Origin: Mycteria americana | Taxonomy: Eukaryota; Chordata; Aves; Ciconiiformes; Ciconiidae | Length of the DNA: 64,000 bases | Reading direction: 5' to 3' | Assembly (NCBI RefSeq): GCF_035582795.1 | Contig: NC_134373.1 | Coordinates: 30,970,501 to 31,034,500, forward strand | Shown: piece by piece, positions 1 to 11,707 of the stretch | Layout: every line of letters starts with the position of its first letter | Position numbering within the stretch: the stretch's first letter is position 1 | The notes under the pieces: generated by a model | What the model saw: only the letters and a program-made list of their open reading frames with translations | Databases searched by the model: none | What the model was told of the DNA's origin: nothing | Translations under genes and position numbers: made by a program

Positions 1-787
1 TAAAGGGGCAAGGCTAGGAAGCAACCCACCCAGCCTCTCTTCCACACAGTAAGGAATCCTTCTCAACAGGAATTTGTAGAGCAGCCTCCATTCTTTTGGG
101 AGCTACTTACAGCTTCATAGAAACATAAGGCAGAAAATGAAGAGTGTGAAAAATAACCAGGGATTTCCTCTCCACTACAGTCACCTTGCCTGCCAGCCTA
201 CTTCTGCCACACAGACAGAGGAGGGCTCCCTCTCACCGTATCTGTTTTCCTAACACTGGTTCCGTACCTCCAGACAGAGGTGTCTGGACACCTGCACACC
301 AGGCCACTGCACACCAGGCTCTTGTGCTCAGTCACATCACAGCAGGCCAAGGAAGCTCCAAACCAGCCTGCTAAGTGAAAGCTTTGGCCTCCCAGAGCTG
401 TGGTGGGCAGAGACCGCAGGCAGAACAACAGCAACGCGCCCCAGGAGTCAAGCCACCTAATGCAACTACTGGTGAAGCAAACAGGGGAGAAGAAAGAAGG
501 AAGAGCTTCTCCACATGAAGGAGACAGTGAGAAAGAACCTCGCTACCACTGTTTTGGCAAATACTCTTATATCTTTAGGGCAGTTTCTTTTCCAGAGGGC
601 AGAAGGGAGGTAGGGTACACTGCAAGTACGCCACACTACTTTCTACCCAAGTCCCATAAGGTCTGATTTCTGTAGCTCCAGAAATACCGAGTGGGAAAGA
701 AAACTTATAAAGTCAAGTCAAAGGAAGGAGGAGTGAGGCATAGTCTTAACTCCTGTCTAGCCTTGGTTTTTGGTTTTGGTTTGGTTT

Positions 788-834
788 GGGGGGGGGGGGG
801 GGTTGGTTTTTTGTTGTTGTTGTTTTGTTTGTTT
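788..834 (+). repeat. G15 run followed by TTG/T-rich simple repeat
   Basis: A run of 15 G (788-802) is followed by a T-rich tract with TTG units up to about 834. On the CLASP1 sense strand this reads as a C-run. It is simple sequence with no coding potential. Confidence 0.85.
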
Positions 835-3800
835 AAATTAGAGACCTTCTGCTAACACGATTTGGAAAACGTTGTATCCGAGAATCTGAGAACAAAGGAC
901 TGTTCCAGCTACCAGCAAGAATCAGAACAAGCTCCTGCTTGTAAAGGGAGGAAGGACATCAGGCAGGAACCTAGCTCCCATGGGCTTGTGGCACCTGCCT
1001 GCCACAGGAGCACATGGCCATCAGGACCAGCACGGCTGAAAGAGGGACGCAGCTCAGTAGGGCTCAGCAGGGCGTACGGTGCAGCAGGGCCTACCCTCAG
1101 CACAGCCACGAGGTAAGAGCTATCAGGGAGGAAAGCCATTCTCCCACTCGTCTTTTGGAACCTCTGTTCAATGTGCTGCAAGCTGAGCTTCCAGACCTGC
1201 TCCACACTTCACTGGCAGCCCAGTGACCACTTCAGAGGCCAAAGAGCACTAAAATTCACTAGCCCATTGCCAAATTTTCCCTGTAGGATTGCCTTGCTAC
1301 TTATCTGTGAACTAGGAACTAAATACAACCTCTGCCTTAATGCCTGGTGACTAAAGAACATAGCATCAATATTTAAAGCAATCCAATTCCCTTGACAGAA
1401 AGCAACACATTTGTGCCAAGCTTATTGTTCAAGCAGGTAAAAAGCAGCATGCTTCAATGATGGATTTAGCCATTTTGTTGGTCTGAAAAGTAATTCCAGA
1501 TCCTTTTGGATTAAAAGCGTTAAAGAATTTAAAAATTTATATTAATCTCATCCTTCCAAAATCATTTTACTTTTGATATAGCATCAAAGACTTTCAGGAT
1601 ATGTGTATCATTAACTACGCCAATCAGAAGAACAGTGAATCTCCAAACCAACTATTTACAGTATATATAGGGAAAAACAGGCATTAAATATTTCTAAATC
1701 AGATCTTGCAAGATCAGGGGAGAAGCAGGGGGTTCCTCCTAACAAGCAGGACTTCCAGGAAGTTTTATATACACATTAGTTCTAGTGAAGGCTTTAGACA
1801 TTGGGCATCAAATAGCATTATCTGCATTGACGGAGTCCATTAAACACTCCAACCCAAATATTCTAGACAAATATGGCCCCTACTGAAAGAAGACGCTACA
1901 CAAGGCATGGCCATCACTACAGTTCAAGACCCACCAGGCCTAGAAAACTCCATAAAGATTAACATGTGAGGCTCAACTGTCCATAGTGCAGACAGATCAC
2001 TTATTGCTCATTACTAACAAAAGAGCATCAAAAAAATAGGAGATCTAGAGCTCCCCTGGAACAGAACATTTATCTCCCCCCAATTCTCCCTTTGCAGACT
2101 CCTGGTGCATGTGCACAAACTTGCTTTCAGCAGAAAGTTGGAGCTCACTGCATTAAGGAGAAAATTAGCTGTGCAAGTCAAATGAAGAGCACATGCTTCT
2201 TTTCAAGTTTCCTTTTAATCTTTTGATGCCAGATAAAAGGAAAAAATAAAATCCATCTCACAGGTATGCAACTGTTCCCAAAATGAGCACTGAATAGCAG
2301 AGATTCAAAACAGACAGGCACAAAGATGAAAACAATATCCATATGCAGCTTAAGTGTGTCATCCACAAACACTGAACCTGTCAGCAAGAAAAAGATGATC
2401 TTGTGGCAAAGGACCCCTCTCAGCCTTACCTGGGTTCAATCCCTGTCTCCGTCCCTGCCAAGTCTCAACCCTCAATTCAAAGGAACAGGATGCACCTCAA
2501 GTTCTTCCAAGAATCTGGACCCTACTGCAGGTCCTGGGACAACCAAGTATCTGCTGATGGGCTCTTCCAAATAGCTCTTTTATTTGCTACAGAACAGTAA
2601 CCCTTTCAAATACAATGACACACACCCCCCACAGACTGACCACCCAGCATCCACCCAAGCAAGCAACGTTCTGCACAAGGACACCCCTTTGTGACTGAAG
2701 CCTTAATTCCAAATCACAATCCAGCTTGTAATGTTGGTTAGTCAGCTGCTCTCCTCAAAGACATTTATACCTATAATGATTCTTATTCAAGTCAAATGAG
2801 ATTCTAAATTTCCTCCAAAATAACCAAGAGCAGAATACAGGATGTCAAAACAAGCATTGTCTGGAAGCAGATGAACATCCTTCTCACACCACTGATCTGG
2901 GAAGGGCAGAGGAAACAGCAAGGACAAGAAGAAAAAACTGAAAACAGTGTTATCTGTCCATCATCAAGCTACATTATTTTAAAGAACACAGCCAGCAAAA
3001 ACCATGATCTCTTTACCCTACATTATTTGCACCAATAACAGATTTTCAGAGGCAGAAGGGGCTCATTAGGTCAGTTAATCTGATATCCTATGTAATACAG
3101 TTCATGAAATCCCAACCAGTTCCTCCTGCACTGAAACCAATTATTTTCTGTGAATAAAGCGTTTCTTCTGGAACAGTGTTAGGACTTAATCTGATTTCAG
3201 ATCTTCAAATCAAATAAAGGAAGAACATCAGAACTAAGAATTCTGACAAACAATTTATTTTTTTGTTAGACACAAACATTGCACACATCACAGTAAAATG
3301 CAGAAAGACATAGGCTTTTTTTCTCATCTGCCAAAAAAGCACCCTCCCATCCCAAGATTCACATACAATATTTTTCAAGCTTCTGAAACACACAGGCACC
3401 TACACACTTTCTAGTAAGGAAGTGAATCTCTAGAGAGCAAATGTAAGCCCATAGGCAACAGCCTCACTTTCTTCAAGTTATCTTTTATAGCTCCCTAAAC
3501 AATAATCCGAGTTCCACATGGCCCAGAGATCACAGGTGGGAAACTGGTGCACTCCAGCCAGACTGCAAACAGCCAGAGAGGGCTTGGGTTGCTCTCGTAT
3601 CACTTCCTGTGGCAGTACGAAAAACAGTAATAGCCAAGAATTCTGTTTCATCTTCTATTTTGTAAAAGCTTTATAACAAACAGCATCTTTCAAAGATGCC
3701 ACATTCACACAATGCCACAGTAACTCGCACGGAAGCCAAGAGGTGATACAAAATTCACATTTAATTGACTATAAAAAACCTACCATGTTAAGAGAACCAA

Positions 3801-6800
3801 GGTGTTTTTACTTTAAAACCACCAAAACTATCACAAGAAAATACAGATTCAAAAGCTTCAAACAGGGGGAGTGGGAAAATCATAAGTTTCAATCACATAC
3901 TGACTTCTGCAACAAAAGAGTAAACAAGATTAGCTACGCCCCCAATTAGCTATTATTAAAGGTTAGCCTCAAAGGAATGTCTCCCAGGAAAAAAATTCTG
4001 TAAGAAACAAAATTCAAATGTAAATTAATCCTTATTAACATGCACAAAAGTAACACAGGCATATATGTTATTACAAGCTTTACAAGAGTTAAAACTAAAA
4101 AAATAAGACAGATCTTTCCCACACTAGCTGTGGTGTTCATCCAAAATTACGTCCCATCCCTGGAGAGCCTGCACATGGGCATGCTTTAAGCAGCACACTG
4201 CGTCAGTTTGAGTTTGTCTGACTTTAACAGCAGCAGGATCTGGCTGCTAATTAAGTACCAGATGTCCCAACCCTACCACACCTTTCCTGATTAAAAAAAG
4301 GCAGCTTTTAGAACATTTTTGGTTTAGCTGCAGAGTTTGGCTGCAGAGCTGTTTTCTGGCATACATTCACTTATCAGAACTGCTGCCCTCATTTATCACA
4401 AGTGCCCTTCTCATCCCCAGAAAGCAACCCCCAATAACACATTTCATTTCCATCCTCTCAGCTTGAAGATGCTAGTCACCTACAATTGCTGATAGCCATG
4501 AAGTAAACGTAAGGAAGATAAACAGGCTCAAGTCAAGAGAACTCCCAGAAGAAGGTTTTCCTGGCTCACCTCCCACCCTGATGAACACCATCTCAAAGCC
4601 CCGCCCTCAGCCTCTTCTCTTTGCCTGCGCTTGCCTCACCCCAGTTAAAAAAGGCACACCAGAACCTGTCCTGCTCTGTTCCTCTGACTGCCACATGACA
4701 GTCACCACTGGACATCTTCCCACAGGGAAAGCAGAGTCTATCCCATCCTCATCCTTCCCCGCAGCCCCATCTTTCCTCAGATCAGCAGCTCCCTTCTCCT
4801 CCAAGCTCCTGGCTCATGCACACCTGCTCACATTCCCCACAGGGTTTTATCCAGGCCTTTTGAACTGCCAGCATTACCCTGTCTGCACAACAACTATGTT
4901 CTGAGACATGGCCACTTACACAGCTCCCTACACAGCTCCCCACACTTTTTCAGTAAATGTCTCATACATCCAAAGCACAGCCTTTGCCCAGCAGCGTCTG
5001 AGGCCTGCAGCTGCACCAAATGAGCCCCTTTGGCTGGGAGCATGAAAACAGCAGGACCACCCCAGCCACCCCTTCATGCCTAGTCCAACAGAATTATATT
5101 GATGTTGGACCAACGATCTTGGGATCATCATAAAACGCACTCCTACAAAACAATTGTGATAAATTTGGATTCTAGTTAAAAACAGAAAACACAACACATG
5201 GAAGTCTGGAGTACCCACACAGAGTACCTAGTACATGCTCCAGCAATTCATGCTGCCTCTCCTCTCTAATCAACTTTCCCTTCATCTCATTTCCCTCCTT
5301 TATATTAGCTGAAAGCACTGGGGAACCCACAAGACCCACATGACCTAGATGACTTCACTACTACGTCATGAGAAACCTGCTTTCCACAGATGAAAAAGTC
5401 ACCAAGCCACCCTCACACCCCCTTCCACATGACTTAGTTTTGAAACAGAGCTACTACCTAGAAAAGTAACCAACTCTTGTTCTTAAGTGTTTGTCCAGCT
5501 ACAGCACACTCTTCTGCTACAACTCCCATGCACTACTTCCTCCTGAAAATGGCCACCAGAAAACTCTTTAAAAGATGCCTGTAAGATAGCCATCAATTAC
5601 CATCAGCCCCAGATACCTCAGTGATAGCACAGTGACGGGTGGACAGCTGAGAAAAGACCATGTTAGTACCCAATACTCAATTAAGTCCTCTCCCTGCCTA
5701 GGAACTTGAAGGATACTTTTCAAGTTTAAGTCTCTAACCTTGCAGTATTTCATGCAGACCTAAAATGCAGCCTTTCCCATTTGTCCTGTACAGCTAAAAG
5801 TTCTCACATGGTTCTCAGTAGCTCACCTTTCTGCTATTACATATCCTTTCCTTTCCAGCTTTCCCAAATATTCCAGCTCTGCTCCATTTATATCACTACT
5901 GCTGTAGAGGGAATTGTCTTACCCTGGTACCTTAGCTAGGATGATCCTTTTCACATCCCCATCCCTTTCCAGCATTTCCACACGTTGATGTTTACACCAC
6001 CTCTAGGTGCGAGTTTTCCAACAAGAACCACTGCACTTTTCTTGCACATGCCCTCCTGCTTGGGAAAAGCTTCTCATTAATTGTAAGCTAGCTTACTAGA
6101 ACAGGAAATTCCAGAAGGAAACGGATGAAATTGCATGGAGACAATGGGACCCAAGCAACACAAAGAAAGCAGCAGAGCTCTTTAGAGGCAACAAGAAAGC
6201 TCAGATCTTGACTGGGACTGGAGCTGGTGAACTCTTTCACAAGCAGACTTATTCACAGTCCAGCAACATTATACAGGTAACAACTTTCCAAAGATCTAAA
6301 GGGACAGAAGGTAGAAGAGGCAGACAGTAGGCTACCAGGAAAGCCACCTAGGCAGGCCTGGAAGAAAAGCTTTAGCCAGACAGACAAAAGAAAAACAAAT
6401 ATTCCAACCTGCAAGAGCAGTTACCTCCTAAAACCTGTGTGCAGTTTCAGCTTTCCATACAACATCCACTCATTGCGAGAGAAGTTCCTTTTGGAGGTCA
6501 AGCAGTTCAGCCATGCACGTAGCAGCAGCACATCAGTGGCACCCTTCACTCCTGAGGATACAACACCGCAGTGCTTCTCTGAATGTCTCAGAGTTAAACA
6601 AGGTACACAACTATCTTCTCCAGGGTCTTAATTACACTAGATAGATATATACAATAGACAGATACACTGTCTATTGAGGAGTATTGGTATAAGTAAGTTG
6701 GTGCAACAGGATGACTCCATCAGCTATGAGCAAACAGGATTCCCTCTAAAACTCAGGCACACTTTTTTTAATGCAATGTGAAAGCCAGAGTTGTCTATAT

Positions 6801-7762
6801 TTATAAAGCTATTACAGAAACTGGGTTCTTAACAGGTCTAGCTCCATCAGACAACTTTGGTGATGGGTGTACATCAGTAAAAGCCTGTAACATTCAGCTT
6901 TGAACAGCACCGAACAAGTGGCATCCCCTTTACTTAAGCTTCCAACAGCGAGGCATGAAGGCCTCCTAAACTGTTAAAAGCAGACATTTGTTCCACGTCA
7001 CTGCATAAGCAGTGATGCCTCCATTTGTGGTTAAGATTTCCAATTAGATCCAACATGACTCTGTCATTTGATATTAGGCAAATGGAGAGTCACGACAGTA
7101 CAAGGCAAAAATACTGTCCTTTAATGGAATATAGTTCTAACAGACACACAAAGAACTAAGACAATTAGCAGAAAGACCTGATTTCTAACATACAATTCAC
7201 AGTAAATGCAGCTATTACTCAAACAGTGTAACTTCAAAATACACTGAGTAGAAGCAACTTTAGGTTTTCCATTTGCTATTCTCAGGTTCTCAACCACCAG
7301 CTGACTGGCACAAACACTCTCACCCTGGCAAGGAGGTAACACCACAGTTAACCTCACAATGCTTCCATGTCCCAAAAGAGATCCTGCCAGCCTTTGCACT
7401 TGTGCGCACATCCTGCCTGTATGAGCAGAGCCAGCCACAAGAAGGGTATGGCAGGATGGGGCTCTATACCTCGTTTTTCATTGTTTCCACAGACTCCTCC
7501 CCAGAAAGCTACTTGTGGAGATGAAAAAGCATTACTAGGCACAAAAATTCTCTCTCACACTTAATGCAGGGCCCTATCCTACACGTTCTTTCCTCTGGCT
7601 AAACTCCCAGCCACGCTATAAAAAATTATCTGGCTTTCCACGCTCTGATAACTGGGACTCTTTGCTCTGATTCTTGAATACTCAAATGTTGCTTTGTTTT
7701 AAAGTTTCATATTTGGCACAAAAGCAATACCGAATGAGGAACATAGCAGGTTTTGTCTAGTT

Positions 7763-7783
7763 AAAAAAAAAAAAAAAAAAAAA
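7763..7783. repeat. A21 homopolymer
   Basis: An uninterrupted run of 21 A on the plus strand within CLASP1 intron 2. I saw no retroposed gene body directly upstream, so it is called a simple repeat and not a poly(A) tail. Confidence 0.8.
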
Positions 7784-8269
7784 GAGATCTGATCTAGGAA
7801 GAAAGTAATGAACAATTTGTGGGAGGTAACATTCACTTGGAGAAAATCAGAGACTACATGTCTCCACTGTGTTCCACACCTTCCTTCCTGCATTTAATGA
7901 TATGGCCACAGAGCAGACGACATATGGGATACAAATACATGAGGTAGCTTTATAGAAACTCACATATAGCACAGTCCAGCCATCAGAAACCTGGAGCTCT
8001 GAGCAAGCCAGGCAGCAGGACAAATCCAGCTGCGCTGAGCCTCAACTAGATTGTCACTGGTACTTTGGGTGGCTCATCTTAGAGTCAGCTCACATATCTT
8101 TAAGACAAACCCAAACTGCTACGCTGTCATCAATGGCATCCCAAAAGCATTTATATGGGAGCTGATTCACATAGGCACTTCTGACACTGGGACACTTACC
8201 ACCCATATGCTAATAAATTCTACTAGAAAACAAGTAAGAAAAAGTTTAAAGCCTTAACTGTAAACAATG

Positions 8270-8332
8270 ATATGGTGGATCGAACTAGATGAGCCCAAGG
8301 GCCCTTCCGACCTGAATTACCCTGTGATGCTA
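8270..8332 (+). mobile_element. CR1 LINE, short 3'-terminal fragment
   Basis: About 60 nt match the conserved 3'UTR end of CR1 elements. The pattern is a G-G-A-T-block, then 'actagatgagccca', then 'ccttccgacctgaatta', closing with a diverged 'ctgtgatgct' in place of the usual terminal ATTCTGTGA octamer. Only the extreme 3' end is present, as expected from severe 5' truncation. It is more diverged than the two CR1 copies near 30 kb and 45 kb, so it is inferred to be an older insertion, antisense to CLASP1. Confidence 0.75.
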
Positions 8333-8579
8333 CAAGCTGATCCTACTACCATACAGGAAATCTTACCTTTCAGTCTCAAAATGCACCTGCTGCAAAAGCA
8401 GGGCTGCCAGAGCCAGAATCACATATCTGAAACAAAAAATATCCCTGCAGCAGACTGCCTACTCTACTGGACTGGCCCTCCAAAAACTAACATAGGTGCA
8501 CTTAATGCTAAGAACACACTGGAAGGTTAAAAAAAAAAAATGATGGTGAGAGATGAGTAGAAAAACAAGATACAAAGTA

Positions 8580-10440
8580 AACGTCTCCCTTGCGTATACT
8601 TCTGGCTTGTAGAGAGCTGAGCCCCTGATTTCGATTTCTGACCAAATTTATGTTACATTCCCATAGGATTTTAGTGCTGGGACTGGCTCAAGGCAAGAAT
8701 GTTGTTTATGCCTTTTTTTTATAGCCATTTTCTCTTGGGTGCTTGGCAGTGTGGCCGCCTTGGCATTGGCAAGGCCAAACAGGCTCTCGGCTAGGACTGA
8801 GAGTCTGGTCAACACACAACAGACTGAACCATTGTGGTTACTAAATTGAGAGGATAAAGCTATTCCGTTAATGCCAGTGTAGTGTTTCAGTTGCAGCACT
8901 TCAGTGCTTGTCACTAGGGTTTATTCAGAGGTCTAACACAGTTCGCTAGCTCTCGGGAAACCTTGGGTGTATTACTTGGCTGAAGGCTGACGGTCACAGC
9001 TGATGCATTGGTGGAAAAGGCAGATTATTGGGGATTTATTTCCGTGGGGATAAGGGCATACTAATGCTATTGTACAGCGCCTTGTTGGGCCCTTCTGTGG
9101 CATGTGTTGTACAGTTCTAGTTGCCCGTCTGCAAGGAAGGAATTCAAGCTGGAACAGGTGCAGGGAAAGGCTAGTGTGGTGTTTAGAGGATTGGAGAGCC
9201 TGCCTAACCAGAGGAGACTAAAAGTTTGGCTTGTTTAGTTTACAGTATGAAGGCTGAGAGGGAATACGACTGCTGTCTATAAATACATCAGAGGGGTGAA
9301 CATCAGGGAGGGGAAAGAACTATTAGATCTAAAGGGCAAGGTTAGCACAAGAACAAACGGGTATAAACTGGTTGTGAGTAAATTTAGGCTGGATATGAGA
9401 TGAGTTGCCTGCAGCAAGAACATTGGAAAACTCTTGGAGAGGAATAGAGAAGGACAAGATACCTATTTGGTTTTAGGATAGATCTTGTGATGATTTTGAA
9501 TAGTTTATATACAGCATAGAATAACAAGATTATGCACAGTGATAGGGAAAGTTCATTTCAGTCCTTTGTATGGTAGAATACTGTACCTGACACTGCTCTA
9601 ACACTTTGAATAAACACAAGTATTTTTAAAAGTGTACTGGTTTTGGTTCTCAGAAATCCCAAAGTGTCTTAAAGAGACTGTTCATGCTGTGCTTGAGCGT
9701 CATGTGCCTATTACCTCTGGATTAGAGTTAGCAGTTGCTCATATGCATGTGTGATCCAGCTCCCCTTGTGTTTAGTAGGTAGCAGGGTGAGTAGGGGAGA
9801 ATCCTCATTTTCCCTGACATGGTGACTCCTGCCTGAGGATCGCTGCCTGAACTGGAGGTTAGTTGCAGTGGTGGGTTTACAGGCATCTTGATTTTTTGCT
9901 AGTCTCTAAATGGCTCAGTGGGGTTCTGTTGTCCTCTTGATGCCGAAAGAAATATTCGTCAGCCCCCAGGGTCCCCCAAACACCAGCCTGTTAGCTTCTC
10001 AGCTGGAAGTATGCACACTCTTCTGTCTTTTCTTTGTGGGATATTCCTTGAAGTCGTCTTGAAAGCTGTTCTTGTCTCACCCTTTGAACTTCAGCATGAA
10101 AAATCACCTACTGACAATCCCACTGGCAGTGGGTTCTAGTTGCCTCTGACTTCGTCTACTTTTAATTAAGTAATTTTGTAAGCAGAGAAGTCTTATGAAA
10201 CATCATTTCCTTTGGCTTTTTCTATGTAGATTTGCTGGTGTCTAATGCTGTGGTTTTCCTCATGATGAAGTCTGTCTTTTAATGGAACCTCTTTTGCTTG
10301 GTTACTATATTTGTAAGAGCATAATATCTTTGGGATCTCTATTTTCTCTACCGTGTTAGGTTGAAGTTTGCTGAAATTGGTTAAATAATTCAGAACTTAT
10401 GGGGAGAGGGAAGAATATATTAATGGTAGACGAACAATTT
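8580..10440 (+). other. Intronic segment with reversed strand composition
   Basis: Reading along CLASP1 intron 2, the plus strand is persistently A/C-rich. Between about 8,580 and 10,440 it becomes T/G-rich, then switches back. The segment includes the decayed CR1/L3 fragment, but the skew extends well beyond it on both sides. A possible poly(A) signal AATAAA lies at about 9,608. No protein-coding family was recognised. Candidate explanations are an inverted piece of intron, an insertion, or a plus-strand non-coding transcript. The boundaries were judged by eye. Confidence 0.45.
9050..9480 (+). mobile_element. Old CR1/L3-type LINE fragment (C-terminal RT region)
   Basis: The plus strand carries a decayed copy of the end of a CR1/L3-superfamily ORF2. 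A region resembling the 'LLY-ALV-P...CVQFW' block lies at about 9,060-9,125, and a region equivalent to 'LERVQ...AxKG' follows. Then comes the hallmark stretch 'aaggctgagaggga...atacgac' with 'ctataaatacatcagagggg' at about 9,245-9,300, and 'acaaacgggtataaactgg' near 9,353. Multiple stops and frameshifts break it. The family call rests on remembered CR1/L3 consensus patterns; the exact subfamily and both ends are uncertain. Confidence 0.65.
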
Positions 10441-11672
10441 AACAATCTCTTCCTTAAAAATAAGACTGGAAAATACCTGATATATAGTAATAAAAGTACC
10501 AGTGGCTACCTGCCACTGACAGACAGGATACCAAGTTAGACAGACCTTGAGTGTGCCATTATGGACACAGATTCCTGTCCTATTTATTTCAACATTGGGT
10601 CTCTGCTCTTCACACTCCCCTGGGATTCTGTAGGTTCTCACTATTCATATTTGATTCCGTAATACCTTGGTAAACAACTGAAAGATACTGTTGTCTGGTA
10701 CACTCAGGCTCACAAACTTTTTGTTTTGTGCAACCAGTAGCACATCCACATTGTATATAAAACAACCAGAAAGTATTACTACTCCACTACAGTTCTTCCC
10801 ACCCCAGGTGGAAAAGAAAAACCCTTCCTACTACAACCAGTCATCATTACCTTTTAAGTGTTAAGAAAAAGCCACAGGAAAACTCTAAATGCTGACTTGC
10901 TACAGCAGTTAATTTTTTTCCTGTCCTGAATATGAAGGACTGAAGGTAGTATTAAATTTGATCTAGCCCAGCTGCTACAAATCTCCTACTCTGCATTGCA
11001 CCATCTATGGCACTCCCCATACCACTGATACCAAATAGGTAAGGGCTGCACCATAATCCGATCAAATTACCACACAGAGCAGTAAGGGTCAGAAAGGCAG
11101 GCCCAGCTACTACAGCCAGAGAAAAAATGACTAATCAGCCAGACTGGGAATTAGCATCAATGCCTAGAGGAAACTGGATATCCCAGAGCCAAAACTCTGC
11201 TCTTTCTTAAGTTTAAGGCAGGAAAACCCACCTATTGGGGGAGCATGCCAGCACAGGAGCCTAAAAATCAAGGACTGGGCACACTCTGCAAATGCAGTTC
11301 AAGCCTGATGAGTCTTTAGCCCTTCCTAAAATAGCTCTCCTCCCCACAAGAGGAGTCATCAGAAGCAGTTTTTGCCAAGATACCTTTTGCAATATGGGCA
11401 TAAGCAAGGAATAGGCTCTACTCACAAGTCCACATCTCAAGATCACTCTTCCTCCATAGTCCATTTCTCATATCTTTTGGACATCAAAACAAATTTAATT
11501 TGGTTTTATTAGCAATTACAGCTTCATGGTAAAGATGTTTTCAGGAATGAAACTGCTAAATGAATGTATATATTACTGATCCTCATGTATCCCTCAGCAT
11601 CCCAAAACTCAACAGCTAACAGCAGCTGCTTGGAAACCCATTACAAGTCTTTCTTCCCCAGATGGTGAACTC

Positions 11673-11707
11673 TTTTTTTTTTTTTTGCCCCCCCCCCCCC
11701 CCCCCCC
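11673..11707. repeat. T14-G-C20 composite homopolymer
   Basis: Fourteen T (11,673-11,686), one G, then twenty C (11,688-11,707). On the CLASP1 sense strand this reads G20-C-A14, so the pre-mRNA would carry a 20-nt G-run. The exact lengths may be affected by sequencing error, as homopolymers often are. Confidence 0.85.

Noticed and set aside
8648-8914. 88-codon minus-strand ORF in CLASP1 intron 2
   Set aside because: Composition is superficially protein-like and it lies in the reversed-skew segment, but no family is recognised and it has no splice or start context. Left as an uncharacterised chance frame.
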